Positions 1-11,406 of a stretch of 64,000 nucleotides of DNA are shown in pieces. The notes under the pieces were generated by a model. That model searched no databases, had not been told where the DNA came from, and saw nothing but the letters and a program-made list of their open reading frames with translations. The DNA is from Ananas comosus (Eukaryota; Streptophyta; Magnoliopsida; Poales; Bromeliaceae): NCBI RefSeq assembly GCF_001540865.1, contig NC_033634.1, forward strand, positions 2,122,729 through 2,186,728, written 5' to 3'. A program made the translations under genes and the position numbers. Every line of letters starts with the position of its first letter. Position 1 is the first letter of the stretch.

Positions 1-775
1 AGGTGGTGGAGGTGCAGCATCACCACCAGACCCTTTCTTTCCAGAAGAGCTTGATTCCTTCAAGAAAGGCGGAGCAAGAGAGGGAGGAGGTGGTACAGGT
101 GGAGTCGGCGTTGTTTTGCTGGCAGGCCCGGCAGAGTTCTTGGATGACGAATGAGGTGGCGGTGGCGGTGGCGGTGCTGAAGGTGCAGAGCTTGAAGGAG
201 GAGGAGGCGGTAGGGGAGGAGCATTAGCTACAGTTGGTGGCTTCTTTGACGGCTGAGGTAAGGCAGTGAAAGGTGGAGGAGGGGGAGGAGTTGGTAATGA
301 TTTCTTGGAGGTGGTGTTGTTAGAGGATGTTTGGTATGTTGGTGGGACTGAGTTAGTTGGATCTAATCTAGGTAAATTTGGTACTAGTGGAGGAGGAGGA
401 GGAGGAGGAGGAGGGGGAGTAGGAGGCATTAAAGACAGTTTATCTTTAACTGTCGGACGATTTATATCCTTTGAAGATGAAGGAATAGAATTTTTGTTCT
501 CTGACATACGAGGTGGCAGGGACGGTGGCGGTGGCGGCGGCGGCGGCGGAGGCGGTGATGCTGATGTTTGCGGTGGAGGGGGCGGTGGTGGAGGTGGCGG
601 CGGTGATGTTTGTGGTGGAGGGGATGGTGACGGAGGTGGCGGTGGTGATGTTTGCGGTGGAGGGGGTGGTGGCGGAGGCGACGATGGTGACGTTCGCGGT
701 GCAGGGGTTGGTGGCAGAGGCGGCGATGGTGATGTTTGCGGTGGAGGCAGTGGTGGTGGTGCTTTAACTGGGGCA
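1..775 (-). other. Proline-rich FH1 region of the formin
   Basis: In the formin frame this stretch encodes long runs of proline separated by short QTS, RTS and LPP spacers, with blocks at about 370-420 and 515-765 and further ones towards the left edge. FH1 regions bind profilin-actin and feed it to the FH2 dimer. Read on the plus strand, the same DNA gives artificial glycine-rich open frames, which are shadows. Confidence 0.85.
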
Positions 776-3700
776 CCTGAAGAAGTAGCTGCTGAAACCT
801 TTTCGATGGAGCTTGCTGAAGTGGATAATTGAGAAGCTTGCCCTTTTGGAGGCGATGATCTTGAAGGAGTGCAAGGCCGCGAAGGTCCATTAGCCGCACC
901 AGTTGACAGGGATTGAACATTGGGAGAAATCACTGCAGAACTAGAATTATCTGATCTTACAAACTCAGCGTGATCCTGCAACAGAGCTGTAATGCCGAGA
1001 GCAGAAGGTGCACTATGAAATCTTGAAACAGTTTTCACAGAGCCTGAAACCGAGTTGGAAGAAAGAACTGGAGTAGACCGAGAAGCTGGGATTCGTTGGG
1101 ATATTATTTTGACCTGAGAAGCACTTTTCAACGTAACCGGCTTTTCGTGGAGCTGAGCAGTTTGACTTCGTGGGATTGAATCGCCAGAACTTTTAGGGGA
1201 GGGAACAAATTGCTGCTTCGGGCGCTGCTCACTCCTAATTTCCATAAATATACTATTTTCAGATTGTTGTTTCTCTTCATGAAATTTAGGCCTCGATTTC
1301 TCCTTACAAGCATTGATTTCTTCTCTTTGCGGAGAAAAGGCAACTCGGTTTGAATCGGTGGAACTTTTAGGAGAGGGAATAGATAGCTGCTTTGGAGGCT
1401 GCTCGCTTCTACTTTCTGTAATAGAAGAATTACCCGATTGTACTTTCTCTTGTTGAATTTCAGGGCTCAATTTCTCCTTAAGAGTATCAATTTCTTCTTT
1501 TCGTGGAGAAAAGGCAGCTTGGATTGAATCAGTATAATTTTTGGGAGAGAGAACAGACTGCTGCTTCGCAGGCTGCTCGCTCCTAGTCTCTGTAATAGTA
1601 GTATCAGATTGAACTTTATCTTGACGAATTTTAGGGCTTAATTTCTCTTTAAGAATCTCGATTTCTTCTTTTCGGGGAGAAAGGGCATCTCTCTTCTCTC
1701 CAAAACTACTCGATAAAGTGATTTGCTGGAGCAACTGAAGTGCAGCATCGCCCTTTGCGTCCAGCCAATCCACATTACTGAATATTTCTTGCACTTTGGC
1801 AAATGCTTCTACTGGAAGCCCTTCTTTCTCTCCTGTGCTAGCCAATTCCATAGTAATTAACTGATTCGTTGCATCCATTTCAGAAAGAAGAACCTTTTGA
1901 AAAGGAAAAGAGAGAAAGAACAATAATTGATCTTTATTACTTCAGCATTTTTACAAGGAAGGATGCAATTGCAAGTAAAAAAGGACACTTGTACCTCAGC
2001 GCGAAAATCTTTTGGGAACCGGTCTTTGGCGTCCCACAGTATGTCGATTTCATCGCGATTGAGCATTAGAATGTTAGACCTAATGAAGGCTGTATTGAAC
2101 ATTACTCTAAACATCATCTCTTCTCGTTCTAGATCCTCATCCAAGCTGATGCACTCAAGTAAAACATCTCCTTGAATGTGGCAGTGGATATCAATCTTTA
2201 CTAATTCACAATCTGCCTGCATTAGTGAAGAGAGGATAAATGGCACAAGAAATATGAAGGTGGTCATCAGAGTTTTAGTCTGACATAATAAACCAAAGTT
2301 GCCTCCTGAAACAAAACGAATTAATAAATATACAAAAACAGGCCAAATTATGCTCAGTATTACCAGAGCTGCTGGATCTTCAGAAGCCTTGTATTTTTCA
2401 TTTTGAAAAACGTGATTTTTACATTCCTCTCTAAAATATCAAAACCTATATATTACACACTTAAACTGCTAAGTTTCATCACATTGTCACCTTCAACAGC
2501 ATTCGGCTAGGTGAAATCCATCACTTGGGCATAGGTCAATGAGCAAATTATACGTTTAAAAATTTCAAGCGAGCAATGTGGAAATCACGGTATCTATAAA
2601 GGAGTTTCATGTGTTTTAGCCTAGTGGAGCATATTGATTGTATTGAAGCAAAAGTTGTAATAACAATAAATGTTACTTCTAACGACTGCATCACGAAGTC
2701 GACTATATACGAAAGTAAGACATGCAATCAAGCAGCATATCAAAGATTACCTGTTTATATAACCGAACTAACTTGCTCTTCTTCGGTGTAGAGAATAATA
2801 CTTTGGGAGTCCGATCTAAAGCGATAAAAGGATCCTGCCCATAAATCCGGAATATGGGCCTGCACCCGCCCTCCCCGTTAAAGCCTGGAATATTCCTAAG
2901 TATCACACAGTCTAAAGTAAGTGCCCTGTCAAGAGGGGGCCACTCCGACCCGACATTCCTTCTCGAAATATACTGCAAATATCTCAACTGCGAAGGCAAA
3001 GGATTCAATGGCGACAACAGCTGAAGTAACTCGCGGGGGGCTTGCTTATAGATCATATCCAAAGTCTTCTGCTCTCCTAAATACTGTTTTCTATAAACTA
3101 AAAGTGCTGCTAACATGAAAGCTAGAACAGGCCAGCCGCCTCTCTCGCAGTGCATAAGTAAGAGATTTTGCTGGCCTAAAGAAAGCCAGCTCTCTCCTGA
3201 TCTTAAACAATGATGGATCATCTCCATAGTGAGTAAAGGGCACCCCTCATAATGTCGGGGATAGTCGATGACGGTCATATCATACTCTGATAGTATGCCC
3301 GCCGTTTGGCTCTGATTCTCGCCCTCGCGAAAGTTGAACACCATGAATGAGGCGTCGGGAAAATGGTCGCGAAGTTGAACAACAATGCCTCCCATGTAGA
3401 CCTTGTATTCATCGTCTTCTAACACATCAGTCGTAAAGCAGCAATCGAATACTGCAAATAAATAGGTATGAGCCGACTAATCCGATATAGAGAAACTAAA
3501 ATGGATGGGGACTAAATTAAGGTATTATGGATATTTGAAGATTGAAGATGCCTAACCATATGCATTAATCAATACGTTCTTGCATAATGGCCCACAATTC
3601 ACTCTTTTGAACAATCATCAATCCCCTTTTTTTTTTTTTTTGGCAAGCTTTATATCTTCAGCAAACTCAATACTACCAACATTTAGAATTAATATTATAA

Positions 3701-4034
3701 ATCGTAAATGCAGCATTTTTCTCAGAAAACGAAAAGCTTTCAACAATGTCACACTCTTACCACGAAAACTATACAATCTCAAGTAATAAAACACCCAAAC
3801 CAATGGTAAAAAGGACCATCCCTTAGTAATTCCACACTGCAAAGCACATAAAAAATGATAATTTTACAACTAAAACACCAGAGAACACACGAAGTAACGC
3901 GAAAAAACGCTCAAATCATCCAATTAGGAACAAAAACGAAATGGGTCGATTGCGAACAAACCATAAACTCTCTCCGAAATCTCCAGCAGCCCATCAGGAG
4001 GCTTCCGATAAAAGAACTTCCGAAACAGCGCCAT
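1..4034 (-). CDS. Class II formin-like protein, 5' part (PTEN-like domain, linker, FH1); FH2 lies off the window
   Basis: Actin nucleator of the plant class II formins. I read four exons: 3962-4034, 2751-3451, 1995-2216 and 1-1893 (open at the left edge). All junctions are GT-AG and the phases close. Exon 1 starts MALFRKFFYRKPPDGLLEIS, the usual start of this class, then VYVFDCCFTTD. Residues 1 to about 330 form the PTEN-like phosphatase and C2 module that tethers these formins to membranes. The phosphatase loop reads HCERGGWP (residues 125-132) and lacks the catalytic arginine of true PTEN, as expected for this family. Exon 4 has no internal ATG in most of its length but is one open frame: a Ser/Lys/Glu-rich linker with a triplicated unit, then a long proline-rich FH1 region. 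The catalytic FH2 domain must lie to the left. A CT/GA tract sits just upstream of the start. Class assignment is firm; the exact member is not. Confidence 0.93.
1165..1680 (-). repeat. Three tandem 57-58 residue repeats within the formin linker
   Basis: Reading the minus strand in the formin frame gives three consecutive units: 1510-1680 (57 codons), 1336-1509 (58 codons) and 1165-1335 (57 codons). Each opens with SPRKEEI or SPQREEI, continues with a KEKLSP-like core, then RSEQ.PKQ, and closes with SPK and a DS motif. Units 1 and 2 are closest; unit 3 has diverged most. The repeats are in frame and introduce no stop, so they lengthen the disordered linker between the C2-like domain and FH1. 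Confidence 0.85.
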
Positions 4035-4268
4035 CTCGCAGATCCACCCAAATCACCCCAAAATCCCAACAATTTCGACTCATCTAAGCCAAATCCGCCG
4101 TGGGATTCAGCTCAGAACAGCTCCTCTCGTGCCCTAGGAGCTCCATTAATAACAGCGGTGGAGATGTACCCAATCAAATAATACCCGTAGCAGAGAGTGT
4201 GGATCCGGGAACAGGGCATGGATTTTGCCGCGGCTTTAAGGAATCGCAATGCTCTCCTTTTCCCACTC

Positions 4269-4271
<3 letters not shown>

Positions 4272-4308
<37 letters not shown>
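4272..4308. repeat. (CT)n microsatellite in the formin promoter or 5' leader
   Basis: Uninterrupted CT dinucleotide tract on the plus strand (GA on the formin strand), about 240 bases upstream of the formin ATG. GA/CT tracts in plant leaders can bind BASIC PENTACYSTEINE proteins; a role here is inference. Confidence 0.9.
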
Positions 4309-4309
<1 letters not shown>

Positions 4310-4313
<4 letters not shown>

Positions 4314-5001
4314 CTTTTTTGGGATTAAAAATTGGATCTCTTTAGGGATCCAATTAATGGGGAAAAGCTCGAGTTTTATGTGGGTTTTCTCGTTCGGCAG
4401 AGGAGGAGGGTGACGTGTCGATTTCTTCGTTATGTAGTATGAGTTTTTTTAAAAAAATATTTTTTTTAATACTTTTTTATTGATTAATAATTTGTTCCTA
4501 GGATGCTGATATTTGTACCCACCATTTTTTTTGTCTTTTCCGTGCATCATTTTTTTGGTTGTAAAAATGTATTTAGACCCCTCCAATACACTAAAATCTA
4601 AAAAGTACCCCTCCAACTTAGGGTGCTGATTTTTGTCTTTTACTGTTGCAATTTTTTTGGGACAAAATGTACCGAGACAATTCAACTGAGGGACCTCTTC
4701 TGAAATAGGCCCCTGAACTTTAACTACTTTAATTTTATAGTTACGATTTTTTTTATTTGAATTATCTTAATAGGCTAAGTTGACAAATTTTAACAGTAAT
4801 TTATTATTAGTTATTAGAGAATTATGTTACTAGAAAAAGTTAAAGTTGAGGATCCGTTCCAAATTGTGCTATAGTTGAGGGTTCTCCGTGCATGTTTGCC
4901 TGTTTCACTTGATGGGCATGTTCTACATTAGCTAGTTAGCTAGAATCATTAAGATTGGATTGGATTGGAGTCTCCTACACACCACACTTAATTATTTTTT
5001 G

Positions 5002-5038
<37 letters not shown>

Positions 5039-6780
5039 GTAATCTAACTAATTGCTTGAAACAAATCATGCAAGAGGGATAGGGATACTCAATAGTAACA
5101 TGGCTTGTTATGATAAGGATTGGTGAAAAAAAGCTATTATGGGAATGTTTGGTGAATTAGCAACATATTTGTTCGTCTATACGTAAGTTTTTTTTTTATT
5201 GAAAATGACACTCAGTTTAACTAAAGTTAATGTATTTATTGAAAATGACATTCAATTTAACTAAAGTTTTTTTTTTTTTGTTTTTTTCACCGTTGATAGC
5301 TTTAGAACTGTTATCATTCTATTTTGGTTGTGTGTTTTACTAGCTATTTTCACAATAATATCTAGGATAATGAAAAAAAAGGCTGTAGTGTTTTGAAAAA
5401 GTAGAATTACAAACAAATTTAATTCATGATGAATTATACATTAGAAGTGAATATTTACGACTAAAAATAACTTTTTGTAGTGTAACAAATATGATTTGAG
5501 AGACTCCAATCTATTTCGAGATGCGCCAAAGCAAACGTGTGACTAGATTTTATAAGGGCTGTTGAGCCAATAGTGGATTATAAATACATAAAAGCAATAG
5601 AATGAGTTGGGAAATTGATGTTATGGTGGATAGTTTTAGCAATGTAAATGTTTGCGAGCTGCGAGAATTTGAGATTATTGAATCTGGTTAAGTCAAACAA
5701 TTATACTGGGATTGAGCCATACCGTAAAACCAAGTTACAATTCAAATAATCATGGTCCAATTTTATAACTCACAACGCTCGGCATCCTTAATTTGGCAAA
5801 TTATCTGGTTCTTTAAATAGTATTTTTTTCATCTTATTCTATCAAATTCACTTTAAAGTGTCATAAGTTAAAAGTCAACTATTCTGCCTTTGTTTGAGTA
5901 AGAAATTTTTAGATGAAAACTTAATTGCAGTTTCGTGGTGTTCTTTTATCTCAATTCAAAACCAACCGAGCTAGATTTAGAGATTTAAAAAAAAATAAAA
6001 TAAAATATGTAATTTAAAATTTAAAATTTAAAATCGAAATAGAATGTGCCAAAAAATAGAAATAGAATGTGCCAAGATTTTGATGATCCCAACTGCATAC
6101 GGATAAGAGACGGGTTGAGGATCTTCGGGCTTCAGGACAAAATCTAGTCTTCGTAGGCGTGAGTCACGTGAGTTTGACACTCAATTTCAGCAATAAAGAC
6201 ACAATTAATTAAATATAATAAATAATAAATAGGTAGATCATTTTAAATCAACAATTTAATATTTTAAAACTTTAAGTTGGCTATCCAACTGTTCAATTTA
6301 TTTGATTTAAATTAATCAATAATATTTTGACTTTACAATTTAAATTAATTATTTGCATTGATATATTTATTTATTTTGAGAATAAGCTTTGATATATTTA
6401 TAGTTTAAAATATTACATAAAGTATATGAATTAAATATATACTAATAATAGACGTCACATTCTAATTTTATAATTTTAAATATTATTTACTGACTCAAAT
6501 CAAACAGATTAAAAGGTTGTATGATAAAATTAAAATTTTAAAAAAATTACATAGCAAATCAAATGGTCCATAATTAAGTGAGAATATTTTGTCGGCAGAA
6601 ATTGCTGTGAACGAGTATTAGAGAAATTATTCAGATGAACCGTACAAACACAATTTAATTAAATAATAATTTTAATAACCTTATCAAAAATAACAAATTA
6701 TATTTTAAATTGTCGAGGACGTAATAGTACTTTCCCCCCAATAATATTCGAGGCGCCTAAAAAAATTAATTAATTCCGCT
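4310..6780. other. Intergenic AT-rich DNA between two divergently transcribed genes
   Basis: No credible gene. At 4495-4720 two diverged copies of a roughly 120-base unit lie in tandem, each with GGATGCTGAT or GGGTGCTGAT, a 'ttttgtctttt' motif and a 'tacc/tagacc' block. An (ATT)n microsatellite is at 5004-5037. A 30-base unit containing 'attgaaaatgaca' and 'taactaaagtt' is tandemly duplicated at about 5199-5262. A short 'gaaatagaatgtgcca' duplication is near 6040-6076. The rest is unstructured AT-rich sequence. Confidence 0.6.
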
Positions 6781-7141
6781 ATTTATTTTGGGCCGTATCC
6801 GGATCCTACTTGGTGGGTCCCACAGGATTCAACCATTTGAAATTCTCTCTCATTCCCTCCGTAGACCACTTCATGTCCTACGCCACTCGTACACACGCAT
6901 CTGTACACCTCCCATCTTTCCACCGTCCATCCAATCAAAAGTAAATCCGTACCGTCCGTATTATACGACATTGGACGGTGATGCGGGAGGTAGGGGTACA
7001 CCGGGTGCAGGGAATATCGGGTTTGGTATTCGGCTCTCTCGCGACTCGTCGCTTTCGAAGCTCGCCACCATTTACTCCGTCGATCTCTCTCGTCGCTTTC
7101 TCTCTCCTCCCCCAAATCCCGCTCTCACGTAACGAATCCAC

Positions 7142-7145
<4 letters not shown>

Positions 7146-7190
<45 letters not shown>
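7146..7190. repeat. Compound (CT)n(CA)n microsatellite in a 5' leader
   Basis: CT repeats run directly into CA repeats and end ten bases before the ATG at 7200. The position in the transcribed leader parallels the CT/GA tracts next to several other genes in this window. Confidence 0.9.
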
Positions 7191-7199
7191 TAAGCGATC

Positions 7200-10083
7200 A
7201 TGGAGGATTCGACGAGGGAGGCGAGGATCGGAGAAGCGGAGGTCGAGGGGAAGAGGCGGATGGTGGATTACCTTAACGAGGACGACGACGGCGAGGAGAT
7301 CGACGCAGTTCGGAAGGGGACGAAGGCCCCTTTAATGTCGTGTTCTTGTTCGTCTTCTTCGATCTCTTCCCGAAGCCCTCGGACTCTGCTCTCAAAGTGG
7401 TTGCTTCGAACCTCGAAGAGGGGCGGGGGGAGTGGCGGTGGGATGGGGGGGTCGGGGTTGGGTCGATTGGTGAGGTTCTCCAGGTTTTATGGTGGCAAGA
7501 GGAGGTCTGAGGAGAGTAGTGGGAAGCTCACCGTGTCTTCAGGTATGTTAGGGTTTCGATTCAATCCCCGCTTGTTTTGTTCGTTTGAGTCTTTCTTTTT
7601 ATTTTATTGTGTTTTTATGCTGTTGTTGATAGAAAAAAAAAAATCACCTTCTTTGATATAATTCTTTTGTGGTACATGTATATGTTATGCAGTAATAGCA
7701 GCAGCTCTTATTGGTTTCATGTCGTTGCTTTTCGTTTTATATAATCTGTGGTGTTGATAAATGTCTAATTTTTGTTTTTTATTCATATCGAGGCGCAGTT
7801 TATGGTCATTTATACTCTGCTGATATGCTAAAACAAGTCAATTACATTCATTTCCCTATGTTTTTTAAAAGGGAATTCATTTTAGACTCTACGTTTTTGG
7901 CATTTGTTTTGAATATTTGTGTTTTGCAAGAACTCAAATGCTCTTAAAACTTTTCTTTCCAGGGTTGAGGTCCGAAGATGCATCCTTTAACCTCGGTATA
8001 GGGCTTGGTTTGGCACTCCTCCTAGCTAAAACAGCAAGTGAATTTAATAAAATGTCGGAAGTTCGGACGCAAATGGAGATGCTGCTTAAACAGATTAAAG
8101 ATGAGTTTGGGAAGAAAGATGTGATCAGTGGCCTATCTGGGTCAAGCAACAGTCCTTCGTCTGCTACATTAGATTTCTCTTGAAATGCAATTAGAGAAGA
8201 TACTATCGCTTCGCAGTACAATGGATATTTATCACATCAGGGAGGGCTGAGATTTATAAAGGAATCTGGTAGTCGTGAGGTAGTCGGCTGTGAAAGCTCC
8301 TTGAAGATGAATAAACTTGAAGCAGAACTTGAAGTCGAACTAGAGCGTCTACAGCTCAACATGGAGGGAGAAAATACATTATTATTTCCAGAACAACATA
8401 GAACAGAGGTATCCTTCTCACAAAGATGTTTGTTTTCCATTCTCGGAACTGATTGAACTATTTAATTATGTTATCTTTTCCCTGTATCCTTGCTATATAC
8501 TTGAAATAAATACTAAAATATAACATAATTTTTTCTGCCATGTTTTAACTAATCTTCTATTATCATTTGCTTGATCATATCAGTCTCCAGAATTTGTCCT
8601 ATTGATTTTATGTGTAGCTGTTGTGTTTGCCAGAATAAACTCTGTTAGGTCAGTGCATTTTCTAATTAAATTTTCTTGCAGTACTAATTGTATCCACTTC
8701 CTCAAACCAATTTTCTGTCTCGCGCTCAATGTTTGGGGACATCCGAAGACATCGTTTGCATTTCACCTCAGACATTAACCTTGCCTTTATTTTCTTTCTC
8801 AGAAACTCGTTACAGTTTGTTGTTTTGTGTACTTCAGTAAATACTCCTGTTAAAAAGAAAATGCTCATAGCACTTACAGTTTGTCTATTTCTTTTTGCGC
8901 CAAACAGGAGGAGTCAATTGATTCAGTTAGAATCTGATCAAAGTGTAGATTTTTCTTTTACTTACCTATACCTTTAAATTTTTATACTTCTGGATAATTT
9001 GAGTAAAATCTTATGCATTTCACGTAATGATACTTGGTTTCCGGCGGTAACAATTGATTAATCCAATGTTGTATTATCATATATATTGTCTGTCATTGTA
9101 GTTTGTTTCCAACCAAAATTTGGTTTTCTTTATGTTTTACTTTGTTTTCCATCAAATCTTTATGAATTCAAATGTCGTAAGAAAAGGATAAAAGATAACA
9201 AAAATATATAGAAGTTACTACCTACAAGATTAGTTATTTGTTTTTTGTTTGTTCGATCAATTGAAATAAAAGAGGATGACTGATCTTTCTCTTCATTTGT
9301 ATCATTATTTTTTTGAGCGAATTGAAGTTATCCAGTGACTGCACCAGTTCTTCTAAAAGCTTCACTGGATATGTGGAGGAATTTGATGAGGGTGAGGAAG
9401 AAGACAACGGTCAATACTCTGGAGTTTCAGCGATTGAGCTGGAGAGGAAGCTCCATGAGCTTCTACATACAAGACAGCAAGAGCGGATAGCGGAGTTGGA
9501 ATCCACACTTAAATGCGTTGAGAGAAAGCTTGTTGAGAAAGAAATCGAGGCACGTCGGTGGAAGGATGCTGCAAGGGTTGCATCACAGAATAGGGACAAA
9601 ACTTTGGTAAGTATCGAAATAAAAAAAAGGGGGTATAACATATTAACTTTGAACTACAAACCATTTTGAAATGGGTACCTCAATTTTAAACTATTGCATC
9701 ACCTTTCCATTCCTTTTGTCAAGTTTTGCTAGAAGTTTACCTTTTAAGTCAAATAGTTCTTTTATTATTCAGTTAAGTAACTGAGCATTTCTCTAGGTCA
9801 AGAATATTGAGTCGAAAATAGATAAATAAATCAAACGTACTTAATATTGGGCAGTAATATCAAACTTTTAAAATCAAGACATTTGTTTAAAAGTATCTTT
9901 GAAACATTTTTTTTCCCTTGGTTCGCTTGGGCTGCTTCTCTGTTACTGATGAGTAGCAACTAGAAGTTTGGCAAACAAAAAAAAGTCTAAAGCTTGGGCA
10001 AGAATCTGTAAAGGCACTCACTCATTTGATATCATTTATGATAACTGTGTGTTGCTTTTCAGGTGAAGTCATGTGAAATATAG
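7200..10083 (+). CDS. POLAR-like polarity protein gene, probably disrupted
   Basis: Resembles the plant POLAR/POLAR-like family, whose founding member is polarised in dividing stomatal precursors and scaffolds kinases. Exon 1 is 7200-7542: acidic, then Arg/Ser/Gly-rich. Exon 2 is about 7963-8408 and gives the family hallmark FNLGIGLGLALLLAKTASEF followed by MSEVRTQMEMLLKQIKDE, then KLEAELEVELERLQLN. A later exon ending at 9606 encodes the C-terminal coiled coil (AIELERKLHELLHTRQQERI... IEARRWKDAARVAS). The last exon, 10063-10083, adds VKSCEI. Two problems: an in-frame TGA at 8181-8183 splits exon 2, with family-like sequence continuing in the same frame, and I find no splice pair that joins exon 2 to the 9330-9606 exon in phase. 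A candidate small exon at about 8909-8950 (EESIDSV...) also breaks frame. Either a decaying gene or sequence errors. The family call is good; functionality is doubtful. Confidence 0.65.
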
Positions 10084-11320
10084 TAAAGGATGATATAGCT
10101 TCCCACATAAATTCTTTGAGGCTGAAAAAGGCTGAATATAGGGAAACTGTGATTGAAATCGGCAAAATTGTTATGGAAGCCTGTAGCGCAATCGCGAGAG
10201 GATCGGTCTCAGGTTGGAGATACTGAAGAGAGAGGAAACATGTTTGGAATGATTGAATTGGAAACTTGCAGGGAATTGATGGAATACGATAAAATATCTG
10301 TAAATAAAAGTTGCAGATAAGTGAGTATATGTGCATGGTTTTGGATCACACATAGTAACATCTCAGAACTGGATTCATATTAATAGGCGAGGGCATGTGA
10401 TCATCTTGCATTTCTTGTACTGTTTTGGTTTATTGTGGTGTAATATAGTAACTGTTGGTTTTATAGTGCAAATTGTTTAAAGATCAATGTGGTCTTATGC
10501 TCCTGAATCAAGTACAGCTTGAGATTTGTGTCTAATTGCTGAACAATTAATTGAAGCTGCACCTCTCTGCATAAAATTGGATTGGCCTCAGCATGGAGAT
10601 CTCTTAGTTGTGCTGTAATTGTTGGGCTAAGCTTGAGTTTAAGATATATTGACTTGGTTTATATTATATTTATAAGTGGATTAAGAACTATGAGTTTTTG
10701 TTTGGCTTGGCTTCTGCTTTTGACCCTTCTACCACGGAGATACGGCACAAAAATAAACAAGCGAAATTTCTCCGGAGTCCTATTGGGATGCTTCTAATAG
10801 CATTAAGTACTTCGTACTATCCAAATTTTTACAGTTAAATTTATTTATTATTTTTATTTATTAAATTATACTATTCAATCAATAAATCGTTCAAGCAGAA
10901 AGAATAACTATTGTTGTAATCGTATATTTTTTTATTTAAAGATTGAAAATTTAATAGTATCAATAACCTACCTGGTGCTGTTAGAAATATTTTAGCCTAA
11001 TTCAATATTTTGGCTATAAATATTTAATTTTTATTACACTACATCTAGCTAAGGTGTTTATTTATCTTTATTTATCAAATCTCTAATTATTAAATAAGTC
11101 TAATCCACACGTCAATACTTTATTTCTATATATACTGCATATTTCGAGAGCACGGTCAAGCCAATCATTCACTGCCACGTCGTCAAACGTCCCACGTTTC
11201 GCCGCCCCACTGGTTCATAACCCTTTCAATGACGTACCCCCCTTCATCGAAATTATTATAAAGTGAACCCCCCAAAAAAAAAAAACTTGACTATAGACCA
11301 GCGTCGCATAGACCCTCCGT
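10084..11320. other. Intergenic region after the POLAR-like gene
   Basis: Probably begins with the POLAR-like 3' untranslated region to about 10480. The rest is AT-rich. Short open frames at 10022-10353 (-) and 10582-10797 (+) have no recognisable features and I regard them as chance. Around 11155-11215 a cluster of ACGT-core and CACGT-type motifs lies upstream of the SDF2-like gene. Confidence 0.5.
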
Positions 11321-11338
11321 ATGCGACGAAGTCCCCAA

Positions 11339-11340
<2 letters not shown>

Positions 11341-11363
<23 letters not shown>
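11341..11363. repeat. (GA)n microsatellite upstream of the SDF2-like gene
   Basis: GA dinucleotide tract inside the region expected to be the 5' leader. It lies downstream of an ATG at 11321, whose frame runs into the tract and stops at 11528-11530. Confidence 0.85.
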
Positions 11364-11369
<6 letters not shown>

Positions 11370-11406
11370 CGGAGAGGTGTAGCTTTAGCTTACGCTCACC
11401 GGCCCA

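Noticed and set aside
266..920. Long glycine-rich (+) and histidine/arginine-rich (-) open frames
   Set aside because: They are frame shadows of the formin proline-rich FH1 exon, which reads through on the minus strand in a third frame and links to the PTEN-like exons by consistent splice phases.
8120..8194. A 75-base intron that would remove the TGA in the POLAR-like exon 2
   Set aside because: GTGATCAG...CAATTAG has valid ends, but splicing there shifts the downstream frame and loses the KLEAELEVELERL sequence.
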